NCBI GenBank assembly: GCA_965226045.1
Contig: CBDDBU010000026.1
Span: 62,001-126,000, forward strand
Direction: 5' to 3'
Length of the DNA: 64,000 bases
Source: CBDDBU01 sp965226045
GTDB taxonomy: Bacteria; Pseudomonadota; Alphaproteobacteria; VGEJ01
In this document: positions 17,242 to 24,553 of the stretch, one piece after another
How the letters are laid out: each line of letters begins with the position of its first letter
Numbering within the stretch: the stretch's first letter is position 1
Notes under the pieces: model-generated
Told to the model about the DNA's origin: nothing
Databases searched by the model: none
What the model saw: the letters and a program-made list of their open reading frames with translations, nothing else
Translations under genes and position numbers: made by a program

Positions 17242-17346
17242 TGGTCATGCCTCCCCAATGGTCATGCGTGCCTGCCTTTGATTGATTAGACCGCGCGCAC
17301 GGGTTGGTCACAAGGGGCGCGCGCCGGCGGGCCATGAGCCGCGCGC

Positions 17347-17375
17347 AAGAAAACGCCGGGGACCATGCCCCGGCG
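17347..17375 (-). terminator. Rho-independent terminator after GMC paralogue 5
   Basis: On the minus strand, cgccgggg and ccccggcg (17375-17368 and 17361-17354) form a perfect 8-bp stem with a 6-base loop, followed directly by TTTTCTT (17353-17347). It lies 27 bp past the stop of the gene at 17402-19012 and before the next start at 17241. It should end, or partly attenuate, transcription from paralogue 5. Confidence 0.78.
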
Positions 17376-17401
17376 CCTCCAGACGAATATCGCGCTGACG
17401 C

Positions 17402-19012
17402 TCAGATCGTGTTGGTTCGCATCTGTTCGGCGATGTATTCGGCCTCGCGGATGGCCAGCGACACGATGGTGAGCGTCGGGTTGCAGCCCCCCGCGCTCGC
17501 GAAGACGCTGCCGTCGGCCACGAACAGGTTGGGAATGTCGTGGCTTTGGCCCCACTTGCTGACCACCCCATCGCGCGGGTTGTCGCTCATCCGGTTGGTG
17601 CCCATGTTGTGCGAGCCCGGCATCGGCGGACATTCGATCACGCGGCTTGCCCCGGCCGCCATCATCAGTTCGGTGCACCGCTTCATCGAGTGATTGCGCA
17701 TCGCGATGTCGTTGGGGTGATCGTCGATATTGATGTTGGGGACCGGCAGTCCGTGCTGATCGCGCTCGGTATCGTGCAGGGTTACGGCATTGGTCTCGAT
17801 CGGCATGTCCTCGCCATTGACGAAAATGCCGGCGACATGGTTGTAGGCCTCGATGTCGCGGGTGTGCGCCCGGCCCCAGGCGCCCGGCTTCACGAAGGTC
17901 GAGAAATAGGGAAGGCCGAGCGAGATGGTGCCGAAGACATAGCCGCCAGCGAAGCCGCGCTCACCGTCGTGGCGCCACTCGTCCTGCACCAACCCCGACG
18001 CGTTGGTGCCGCGATGGTAGTTGATCGGCTTGTCGAACACGCCGTAGGCGTAGCCGGTCATGTGCCGGGTCCAGTTCTTGCCAACCATACCCGACGAGTT
18101 GGCGAGGCCGTCTGGATACACATTCGACGCTGAATTCAAGAGAATCCGCGAACTTTCGACCGCGTTGCACGCCACCACCACCAGCCGCGCCTTTTGCAGC
18201 TGTTGATTGCCATCGCGGTCGACGTAGTTGACGCCGGTCACCTTGCCGGCCGGTTCGTGCTGGATTCGCAACGCCATGCAGTTGGCGCGCAGCTCGAGGT
18301 TGCCGGTCGCCTCGGCCTTCGGGATCTCCGAGTACAGCGTCGACCATTTCGCGCCCGAGCGGCAACCGGACATGCAAAAGCCAATCTGATCGCAGGCGTT
18401 GCGGCCGTCACGCGGCTCGGAGTTGATCGCCATGTACGAGGTGCTCACCTTCTCGTAGCCGAGGCGACGCGCGCCCAGGTCGAGAATCTTGTAGTTGTTG
18501 GTCTCGGGCAGATGCGGAATGCCGTTGGTGCCGGTCACGCCCATCTTGTCTTCGGCCCTAGCGTAGTACGGTTCGAGTTCCGATAGGCTGACCGGCCAGT
18601 CGATGAGATTGGCGCCCGCGATATCGCCGTAGACCGAGCGGCCGCGAAACTCTTCCTCGTTCCAGCGCAGCGCCAGCCCGGCCCAGTGCACCGTCGAACC
18701 GCCGACCAATTTGCACACCCAGCTGGGCGAGTCGGCCCAGTTCCTGGCGATATCACCGCTGCCGCTGACGGTGCGTTTGTCCACCCACGTGAACATGTCA
18801 TAGGAGTCGTATTCGTCGTTGACGAAGTCGGCCAGCTTGAGGCGCGGCCCCGCCTCGATCACCACCACGCCGATGCCCTTTTCGCACAGCTCGTGCGCGA
18901 CCGTACCGCCGCCCGCGCCGGAACCAATGATGACGACGACCGAGTCATCGTCATGGTCGAAGTTCACGGCCGCTACATCGTCATCGAACACATCATCGTC
19001 GTAGGTAGTCAT
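17402..19012 (-). CDS. GMC-family FAD dehydrogenase, paralogue 5
   Basis: A 536-residue paralogue and the most divergent of the five. The start ATG 19012 gives a very acidic leader (MTTYDDDVFDDDVAAVNFDH) before GSGAGGGTVAHEL. The Cys motif is ACDQIGFCMSGC. The active-site His is in SHNMGTNRMS. The usual Gly-Asn-Pro is CNPTLTIV, with Cys in place of Gly. An AGGAGG-like site precedes the ATG. It has its own terminator downstream, so it seems to be a separate unit from paralogues 4 and 3. It is divergent from the esterase gene at 19205, with about 190 bp between for promoters. Confidence 0.88.
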   Translation of the reverse strand: MTTYDDDVFDDDVAAVNFDHDDDSVVVIIGSGAGGGTVAHELCEKGIGVVVIEAGPRLKLADFVNDEYDSYDMFTWVDKRTVSGSGDIARNWADSPSWVCKLVGGSTVHWAGLALRWNEEEFRGRSVYGDIAGANLIDWPVSLSELEPYYARAEDKMGVTGTNGIPHLPETNNYKILDLGARRLGYEKVSTSYMAINSEPRDGRNACDQIGFCMSGCRSGAKWSTLYSEIPKAEATGNLELRANCMALRIQHEPAGKVTGVNYVDRDGNQQLQKARLVVVACNAVESSRILLNSASNVYPDGLANSSGMVGKNWTRHMTGYAYGVFDKPINYHRGTNASGLVQDEWRHDGERGFAGGYVFGTISLGLPYFSTFVKPGAWGRAHTRDIEAYNHVAGIFVNGEDMPIETNAVTLHDTERDQHGLPVPNINIDDHPNDIAMRNHSMKRCTELMMAAGASRVIECPPMPGSHNMGTNRMSDNPRDGVVSKWGQSHDIPNLFVADGSVFASAGGCNPTLTIVSLAIREAEYIAEQMRTNTI

Positions 19013-19204
19013 TTCCTGCCTCCTCGACCTCGCGGGTTGGTCCTGTCGGTGCCCCGGGATTGTGCGCGGGAAGCCATCCCAGCGCAAGTTTCGGCCGCTG
19101 AACGGCGCGACAGCGACGCCGAATGCGGCTAACAATGCCACGGTCCCAATTCAACCCAATGCCCCGCAGAGAAGATCGTGCCCCAGAGAGACGATAGAGG
19201 GACG

Positions 19205-19864
19205 ATGACGAAACGTACGCCGCTGAGCGGACCGCGACATTCTCCAGCCGGGGGCGGCCCAGCCCGGCAGCTGGTTGTGCTGCTGCATGGCCTTGGCGCC
19301 GACGGCAACGACTTGATCGGGCTCGCGCCGCACTGGGCGGCCCGCTTGCCCGACGCCGCGTTTGTCGCGCCCAACGCACCGGAGCCCTGCGACATGGCGC
19401 CCGCCGGTTTTCAGTGGTTCAGCTTGCGAACCCTGTCGCCGCCCGAGGTTGACGCGGGCGTCGCGCGGGCCGCTCCGCTTCTCGACGCGTTCATCGATGA
19501 GGAACTCGCGAGCCTCGGGCTGAGCGAGGACCGCCTGGCGCTCGTCGGCTTCTCCCAAGGGACGATGATGGCCCTCCACGTGGCGCTACGGCGCGCCCGG
19601 CCGTGCGCCGGCATCGTCGGGTTTTCGGGCCGGCTCGCGAATGCCGCGAAGTTGGAGGCGGAGGTCCGGGCCAAACCTCCCATCCTGCTGGTGCACGGCG
19701 GCGTCGACGACCTCATTCCCATCACCTCGATGTTCGAGGCGGTCTCGGGCTTGGGCGCCGCGGGGCTCAACGTCGAGTGGCACGTTTCCGAAGGCGTCGG
19801 CCACGGCATCGCCGAGGATGGCCTGCGACTGGCGGGCGATTTCCTCGCGCGCGTGTTGAGGTAG
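19205..19864 (+). CDS. Carboxylesterase/phospholipase-type alpha/beta hydrolase
   Basis: A 219-residue protein of the small carboxylesterase family (COG0400). The catalytic triad can be placed: Ser117 in GFSQG, Asp168 or Asp169 in GGVDDLIP, and His200 in GVGHGI. The oxyanion region is LLHGLGADGND near residue 27. ATG 19205 has GAGGG just upstream and removes nine residues of unlikely leader. It is cytoplasmic, with no signal peptide. It lies alone between the GMC array and the HNH gene. The substrate class is short acyl esters; the exact substrate is unknown. Confidence 0.88.
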   Translation: MTKRTPLSGPRHSPAGGGPARQLVVLLHGLGADGNDLIGLAPHWAARLPDAAFVAPNAPEPCDMAPAGFQWFSLRTLSPPEVDAGVARAAPLLDAFIDEELASLGLSEDRLALVGFSQGTMMALHVALRRARPCAGIVGFSGRLANAAKLEAEVRAKPPILLVHGGVDDLIPITSMFEAVSGLGAAGLNVEWHVSEGVGHGIAEDGLRLAGDFLARVLR

Positions 19865-19981
19865 CGGACGGCGACGCCAGCGGCTTTTGAAACAACGGCC
19901 AAATCGCTATAACTTGTGGCCTTGGCGAGCCCTGCGGGCGGGTTTGGTCCCACCGCTGACGCCGTTGAAGAGGGGGAGCCT

Positions 19982-20533
19982 GTGGCGCCGCCGCTTGAAA
20001 GCTGCCATGCGCTGGTGCTGAACGCCGACTTCCGGCCGATCAGCTATTTTCCGCTGTCTCTCTGGCATTGGCACGACTCCGTGCGGGCGGTGTTCGGCGA
20101 GCGGGTCAACGTTCTGTCCGAATACGATCGCGCCGTGCGCTCGCCGCGCTTCGAGATGCGACTGCCGAGCGTGATCGCGCTCAAGCGCTACATCCAGCCG
20201 GCGCGCCGACCGGCGTTCACGCGCTTCAACCTGTTCCTGCGCGACTCGTTTAGCTGCCAGTATTGCGGCAGCCGCGATGAATTAACCTTCGACCACCTGG
20301 TGCCACGCGCCCAGGGCGGACGCACCACCTGGGCCAACGTGACCTCCGCCTGTGCCGGCTGCAACCTGCGCAAGGGCGGCCGCACGCCCGACCAGTGCGG
20401 CATGCGGCCGCGCCGCTTCCCCCGGGTTCCGAGCGTCCATGAACTCCACGCCCTCGGCCGCGCCTTCCCGCCCAACTATCTGCACGACAGCTGGCGCGAC
20501 TATCTCTACTGGGACACCGAACTCGAGACCTGA
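19982..20533 (+). CDS. HNH endonuclease family protein
   Basis: From GTG 19982 (strong AGGGGGAG site upstream) the product is 183 residues; an earlier GTG at 19916 would add 22 and has no such site. The HNH core is clear: CQYCG (Cys92, Cys95), LTFDHLVPRAQGG (His105 the general base), TTWANV, and CAGCNLRKGGR (Cys124, Cys127), so a structural zinc plus a catalytic metal. The N-terminal domain (ALVLNADFRPISYFPLSLW) is the conserved head of a widespread chromosomal group. These are usually stand-alone housekeeping-like nucleases of unknown role rather than phage or homing enzymes. Confidence 0.88.
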   Translation: MAPPLESCHALVLNADFRPISYFPLSLWHWHDSVRAVFGERVNVLSEYDRAVRSPRFEMRLPSVIALKRYIQPARRPAFTRFNLFLRDSFSCQYCGSRDELTFDHLVPRAQGGRTTWANVTSACAGCNLRKGGRTPDQCGMRPRRFPRVPSVHELHALGRAFPPNYLHDSWRDYLYWDTELET

Positions 20534-20677
20534 TCTTCGGTCGCGAGCCGCCAAAGGCTACGCCTCGCGGCTGGCCAGCCGCTCCCTCAATCTCCGCCAT
20601 TGTTCGTGAAAACATAGTCCAAACAATCACTTAAGCGTGATCCACCGTGTCGTGAGCCGTGTTTGCTACACAAATTG

Positions 20678-20959
20678 CTACACGACGATGGGCGTAATGT
20701 AGAAGTTGTCGACGTAGCCCCGGGACGTCTGGAGTTCGAGGCAGGCGGGAACCGCCGGCTGAAACGCGGGCTCGATCTCCGAGATCGGCAACAATTCCGG
20801 ATGGGCGTGGATCAAGCGCTGGAGCCAGGCTTCGCTGTAGCTTTCCGCCGCATCGCCCGCCAATTTGAGTGAAATCCGCTCCGGCCGCGACACCGGCCCC
20901 TCCGCGCCTGGGCCCGCCACGAGCAACGGGGATGCGTGCTGGTATATCGGGGTCGCCAT
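20678..20959 (-). pseudogene. Truncated conserved gene (nuclease-fold-like), C-terminus lost
   Basis: ATG 20959 with GGAG upstream, 25 bp after coq7, gives 93 residues. The part AWLQRLIHAHPELLPISEIE followed by RGYVDNFYITPI is typical of a longer bacterial family in which this block is followed by an acidic/lysine motif (E-x-KLWRN-type) that suggests a PD-(D/E)XK fold. Here the frame ends two residues after ITPI, at 20678, and the expected catalytic part is missing. The junction lies beside a doubled tgctacac word (20671-20690). A deletion or integration scar is likely. Confidence 0.55.
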
Positions 20960-20984
20960 TGTCGATCTCCTGCGCGCCCGCCGC

Positions 20985-21560
20985 CTACAGCCGCTGCGAG
21001 AGCCAGATGGCCAGGCGGGTGCCGCCCTTGATGCCGGTGCTCAGCAGTTCGTAACCCGGCGCGTCGCGGGCGCCATGGTCGAGCGCGGCGTCGCGGTGGG
21101 CGACCTCATCGGCGCGCGCCTCCTCGATGCTGGCGCGCAGGGCGCTTTCGTCATCACCGAGCGCGGCCGCCTGGGCGGCGTAGTGCTCGTCGATCACCTC
21201 CTCGACTGCGGCCGTGCACGCCATCGCCGCCTTTTCACCCGCCAGCGCCGATGCCGCCCCCAGCATGTGACCTGCCACGTGCCAGAGTGGTGACAACGCC
21301 GTCGGACGCACCCGGCGCTCAGTCATCAGCCGGTTGAACATTTCGAGGTGGCGGGCCTCCTGCGCCGCCATCTCGCGAATCGCCTCGACCGTGGGACCGC
21401 CACGCCGGCCCAGCACGGCGAGCTGGCCGGCGTAGATGCGCACGGCGCCGTACTCGCCGGCCTGGTCGACCCGGATCATGCGCTCGATCACGCGATCGCG
21501 CGGTAGATCGCCGGGCAGGCGATCTTCAGCGGTGATTTTGGGCCGCTTATGCCGCTTCAT
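20985..21560 (-). CDS. coq7: Demethoxyubiquinone hydroxylase (Coq7 family)
   Basis: A 191-residue di-iron enzyme that hydroxylates the ring in the penultimate stage of ubiquinone synthesis, peripherally bound to the inner membrane. Iron ligands sit in VDQAGEYGAVRIY, MAAQEARHLEMF, EEVIDEHYAAQ and ARADEVAHRDAAL, i.e. the repeated E...ExxH pattern of the ferritin-like fold. ATG 21560 overlaps the end of dsbB by 14 bp; an upstream in-frame start would run far into dsbB and was rejected. The C-terminal TRLAIWLSQRL is the usual end. Confidence 0.93.
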   Translation of the reverse strand: MKRHKRPKITAEDRLPGDLPRDRVIERMIRVDQAGEYGAVRIYAGQLAVLGRRGGPTVEAIREMAAQEARHLEMFNRLMTERRVRPTALSPLWHVAGHMLGAASALAGEKAAMACTAAVEEVIDEHYAAQAAALGDDESALRASIEEARADEVAHRDAALDHGARDAPGYELLSTGIKGGTRLAIWLSQRL

Positions 21561-22092
21561 CGGATGCGGGTCGGCTAATTTGGCGCCAGGCGGCGGCCGC
21601 AGCGATGACAGCGAGGACGAGCGACACGAGCAGATTGTAGCCGGCCAGCGAGACACCGAACAGCGACCACGGCACCTCATCGCAGCGGGCAAGAGGCGCC
21701 GCCTCCAACCGTGCCTTCAGGTCCTCGATCGTCTCGACCTCCCCTAGGGTTCCGGTGCAGGCGGCGGAGGCTTGAAACCATCCCTCCTCCACCCCGACAT
21801 GATAGAAGGCGATCCCCGCGCCGACCGCGAACACGAGCCCGCACAGTCCCAGCAGGCCCGGCGCCAACAGCCCGCCGAGTGCGCGGGTGTGGCCGGCGAC
21901 ACCGAATACGACGGCGCTAAGGCCGATCGTGGCGGCATAGGGATATCGCTGGTAGATACATAGTAGGCACGGATCGAGCCCGCCAACCGCCTGGAACAGG
22001 AAGACAGCGACGAGGATAGCGACGCTCGCGACCAAGATCATCATCGCCGTGGCGCGCGGCGACTCGAGGGTGGCTCCAACCCACGCGATCAT
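21547..22092 (-). CDS. dsbB: Disulfide bond formation protein B
   Basis: A 181-residue inner-membrane protein with four predicted helices. It passes electrons from DsbA to ubiquinone. The first periplasmic Cys pair is Cys42/Cys45 (PCLLCIYQRYPY, the family signature). The second pair is Cys112/Cys137, flanking a periplasmic loop. Sitting next to coq7, which makes its electron acceptor, is a sensible pairing, though the link may be chance. The overlap with coq7 shows co-transcription. No dsbA is seen in the window. Confidence 0.9.
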   Translation of the reverse strand: MIAWVGATLESPRATAMMILVASVAILVAVFLFQAVGGLDPCLLCIYQRYPYAATIGLSAVVFGVAGHTRALGGLLAPGLLGLCGLVFAVGAGIAFYHVGVEEGWFQASAACTGTLGEVETIEDLKARLEAAPLARCDEVPWSLFGVSLAGYNLLVSLVLAVIAAAAAWRQISRPASDEAA

Positions 22093-22139
22093 CGAGCCAA
22101 GGTAATGCGCCGGGCCCAGCGGCGCTACGGGGGCGGCGC

Positions 22140-22721
22140 TTATATGAGGAAGCGGATGGCGGCAAACCCAGCGATCAGCAACACCGCGAACACCGTCGTC
22201 ACCAGGCCCAGCCGACGCTCGATGAACTGGCGGATCGGCTCGCCCACGTAATACAAGAGCGCGGCCTCGAGGTAGAAGCGAACGCCGCGCGAGAGCACCG
22301 AGGCGATCAAGAAGGTTGTGAAGTCGAGCTTGGCGACCCCGCTCGCGATGGTGATGACCTTGTAGGGAAAGAAGGTGACGCCGAAAAACGCGACGATCAG
22401 TGCCCCGTGCTCGTTGTACCCCTCACGGAACTCAGCGAAGGCGTGTCCATAGCCGTAGAACTCGCTGATCGGCTCGGCCAAGGCTTCGAAGAGAAAGAAG
22501 CCGATCACATAGCCGAGCACCCCACCGCAGACCGACGAGACGGTGCAACCGGTGGCGATCAACCACGCCCGCGCGCGCTTGGCCAGGATCATCGGCACCA
22601 GCATCACGTCGGGCGGGATCGGGAAGAACGCGCTCTCGATGAAGGCGATCAACCCGAGCGCCGGTATGGCATGCCGGTGCGCGGCAAGTCGCATGACCCA
22701 GTCGTAGAGCGCGCGCAACAT
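22140..22721 (-). CDS. DedA/YqaA-type membrane protein
   Basis: A 193-residue inner-membrane protein with about five hydrophobic segments. The conserved DedA/SNARE-associated block is visible: ESAFFPIPPDVMLVPMILA near residue 30, the central GGVLGYVIG, and FGVTFFPYKVITIASG, with the Pro and Arg residues that mark re-entrant helices. ATG 22721 is preferred over a TTG two codons upstream. DedA proteins act in lipid carrier recycling or membrane homeostasis; the YqaA subgroup is not well defined. It lies 47 bp upstream of dsbB on the same strand and may be in its operon. Confidence 0.85.
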   Translation of the reverse strand: MLRALYDWVMRLAAHRHAIPALGLIAFIESAFFPIPPDVMLVPMILAKRARAWLIATGCTVSSVCGGVLGYVIGFFLFEALAEPISEFYGYGHAFAEFREGYNEHGALIVAFFGVTFFPYKVITIASGVAKLDFTTFLIASVLSRGVRFYLEAALLYYVGEPIRQFIERRLGLVTTVFAVLLIAGFAAIRFLI

Positions 22722-22770
22722 CAGCAATACCCCACCCGGCGCGCTCGGGGGCGCGACCCGCCGGCCTAAT

Positions 22771-22873
22771 AGCAGCCCACCGCGGCCCTAACAACGCCGA
22801 CGCCCGGTGTGACGTACGATGTTCTATCCGACCGAGCGCAAGGCCAGGGGCATCAATCTTTTCAACGGTTTAG
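22771..22873 (+). repeat. Vestigial copy of the tRNA-Leu locus (upstream region plus tRNA 3' end)
   Basis: Bases 22771-22840 match 23770-23839 without gaps, with roughly 15 differences in 70. Directly after that, 22841-22873 (aggccaggggcatcaat...) matches 23938-23970, which is the tRNA-Leu T-arm and acceptor 3' end plus the downstream bases. The 98 bp in between, with the -10 box and most of the tRNA, is absent here. This is a duplicated locus that lost its tRNA body. Confidence 0.8.
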
Positions 22874-22932
22874 CTGCGCACGGGACGAGCGCGGCCGGCC
22901 GCCACGGCGTCGCGGGGGTGCCGTGCATAGGC

Positions 22933-23856
22933 TCAGCCGCCCCGTCGCGGTACGTGGCGCTCGAGAAACGCTCGCAACTCGCTCAGGAGCTTCTCGTGAG
23001 ACGCGGCGCGGGATGTGCGTTCCGGGTCGGCACAGATTTCCGGAGCGACTCTTCGCAGGAGGTCGGCGCAGAGTGAGAGGAAACCGAAATGGCCGACCGA
23101 CGACATTCGCCGTTCGGACGCGTTTGGCAGCCCGCTCAGATAGAACGCGCTATTGGTCGGCTCGTTCAAGATTTCGTCCTGGCCGGCCCAAAACACCATG
23201 ATCAGAATATCGACGGCGGCCAGCCCGGCGTCGTCGAAAAAGGGACCGATGGCCGGCGCGAAGACGGCTGCGGCCTTGATGCGGGTGTCCTTGAGGCTCA
23301 CGCGTCCCTGGATGTAGGCGAAGTGCTCGGGCGTTTCCTCGGGGCGCGCGCCGCCGGCCTCGGGGCAGGTCAGCAGGTCCTCGGCGTGGGTACGGCAATA
23401 GGCGAGGAGGTTGGCAAGCTTCGGACGCGCGCCGGCGACGACGACGGCGGTGAAGCCCCCGGCCGAATGGCCGAGCGCGCCGATCCGGTCGGCATCGATA
23501 AAAAAAGCGACGGCAGGATCGGCCAGCAGGGCATCGAGCACGACGCTAAGATCTCGCGGGCGGTTGAATAGGTTCTTGGCGGTGCCGAAGTCGCCACGGT
23601 CGAAGGTGCGGTCGCCGGGATGCTCAACCGCAGCCACCACATAGCCCTGCCGCGCCAGGAACTCGCCCAAGAAATACTGGTTGAACCGGTTGCCGCCGGT
23701 GCCGTGGGAGAGCAGGAGCAGAGGGGTGCCTTCCGGGCGCGAGCGCGGCGTCCGGGGCGGCCCGGCTATAGCAGCCCAGCCCGACCCTGACAACGCTGCC
23801 CGCCGGCGTGACGTACGATGTTTAATCCGACCCAGCGCTCGGCTATGATCCCCCAT
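22933..23856 (-). CDS. Alpha/beta hydrolase (dienelactone hydrolase-like), N-terminally truncated
   Basis: The conserved part begins near 23740 with LLLLSHGTGGNRFNQYFLGE, then EHPGDRT, NRPRDLSVVLDALL, and the nucleophile elbow GHSAGG, with a late Asp (FWAGQDEIL) and His (SVGHFGFLS). This is the COG4188 group. The family normally has 60-100 more N-terminal residues, often with a signal peptide. Here the open frame instead continues backwards through the tRNA-Leu upstream repeat to an ATG 9 bases from the tRNA. That start cannot be native. The catalytic residues remain, but expression and folding are doubtful. It lies between the two copies of the duplicated tRNA locus. Confidence 0.6.
   Translation of the reverse strand: MGDHSRALGRIKHRTSRRRAALSGSGWAAIAGPPRTPRSRPEGTPLLLLSHGTGGNRFNQYFLGEFLARQGYVVAAVEHPGDRTFDRGDFGTAKNLFNRPRDLSVVLDALLADPAVAFFIDADRIGALGHSAGGFTAVVVAGARPKLANLLAYCRTHAEDLLTCPEAGGARPEETPEHFAYIQGRVSLKDTRIKAAAVFAPAIGPFFDDAGLAAVDILIMVFWAGQDEILNEPTNSAFYLSGLPNASERRMSSVGHFGFLSLCADLLRRVAPEICADPERTSRAASHEKLLSELRAFLERHVPRRGG
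23770..23839 (+). repeat. Upstream repeat of the surviving tRNA-Leu locus
   Basis: This is the right-hand partner of 22771-22840; the identical core is gtgacgtacgatgtt. It lies directly 5' of the tRNA promoter region and replaces the natural N-terminus of the hydrolase gene that runs leftwards from here. Confidence 0.75.
23844..23849 (+). promoter_or_regulatory. Possible -10 box of tRNA-Leu
   Basis: TATGAT lies 16 bases before the mature 5' end of the tRNA, a suitable distance. The hexamer 17 bp upstream (tttaat) is a poor -35, so the call is tentative. The box is missing from the vestigial left copy of the locus. Confidence 0.35.
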
Positions 23857-23865
23857 CGCGCCCGA

Positions 23866-23952
23866 GCCCCTGTGGCGGAATTGGTAGACGCGGCAGACTC
23901 AAAATCTGTTGTCCGCGAGGACGTGCCTGTTCGAGTCAGGCCAGGGGCACCA
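23866..23952 (+). tRNA. tRNA-Leu (anticodon CAA)
   Basis: This is an 87-base class II tRNA. The acceptor stem gcccctg pairs with caggggc, followed by acca including an encoded CCA. The D-arm (ggcggaattggtagacg), the anticodon stem gcaga/tctgt with loop ctcaaaa (anticodon CAA), a long variable arm (gtccgcgaggac) and the T-arm gttcgagtc are all in place. It decodes UUG. Downstream, after 23 bp, begins a transposase remnant. The 3' end is repeated at 22841-22873. Confidence 0.96.
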
Positions 23953-23975
23953 AGCTTTTCAAGGAGTTAGCGCCG

Positions 23976-24195
23976 CTATGACCGGCTATCAACACGTCGC
24001 TTGCGGATCTCCGCAGCGAACATCGGACCGAACCGGCTCCACCAGAAACCGGACCGTCTCGTGGCAGATATCGATGCCGCGCTCGGACAGGAGGTCCTCG
24101 ACCTGGCGCAGCGACAGCGGATAGCGGATATACATCATCACCGCAAGGCGGATCACCTCGGGCGAACTGTTGAAGTAGCGGAAGGGATTCTTCAT
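23976..24195 (-). pseudogene. IS6-family transposase, N-terminal fragment
   Basis: ATG 24195 opens with MKNPFRYFNSSPEVIRLAVM and LSLRQVEDLLSERGIDICHE, the N-terminal helix-turn-helix of IS6-family transposases. About codon 50, after TVRF, there is an extra base. The other frame continues with WWSRFGPMFAAEIRKRR and stops at 23976. The DDE catalytic domain is missing. The gene is broken by a frameshift and a 3' deletion whose end lies 23 bp from the tRNA-Leu gene. Confidence 0.85.
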
Positions 24196-24200
24196 CGGCC

Positions 24201-24254
24201 GACGCTACGAATCGCCCCCGCCCGGCTGACGCTACGGATCGCCCCCGCCCAGCT
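24201..24254 (+). repeat. Two tandem copies of a 27-bp repeat
   Basis: gacgctacgaatcgcccccg... (24201-24227) is followed at once by a copy with two changes (24228-24254). The pair lies in the leader of the IS6 transposase remnant, between the gene and the terminal repeat. Confidence 0.7.
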
Positions 24255-24553
24255 CAAGGCTAATTGCTGACAGTGCCACGAAAGCTAAGGAACCTCGCCA
24301 GCAGCCTCAACCCGATTTACTCTGACAATGCCTCGGCCGGTCACTTCAGATATCGCGTCCCAGCCCACACTCAACTAACATTCCAAGCTGTCCAGTCGAT
24401 GGGGCGGGTCAAAGGGCGGCTCAATCTCACGCCCAAGCGTGCGCAATCTCTAGAGACATCTCGGGTACCAAACGGAAATGAGCACAAATTCCCTGGCAAA
24501 TCTGACAAGTTCCCGGATTGCCTGAGGCGGTAGCGCACCCTGGAGAGCGGCGT

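Larger units (their letters stand above)
23976..24277 (-). mobile_element. Left IS6-family element, surviving 5' half
   Basis: The element's terminal repeat, read on the minus strand from 24277, is GGCACTGTCAGCAA. It is followed by the 27-bp tandem repeats, the transposase start at 24195, and a truncated gene. The repeat matches, in inverted sense, the end of the right-hand remnant at 30870 (GGCATTGTCAGACAA). The outer end is gone. Confidence 0.75.

Noticed and set aside
15577..17289. A 570-codon plus-strand frame across GMC paralogue 4
   Set aside because: It is a shadow of the paralogue; similar antisense frames appear opposite the other four GMC genes.
22771..23970. A classic phage or island attachment duplication at tRNA-Leu
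   Set aside because: The repeat also includes the region upstream of the tRNA and no integrase lies between the copies, so tandem duplication followed by loss of one tRNA fits better.
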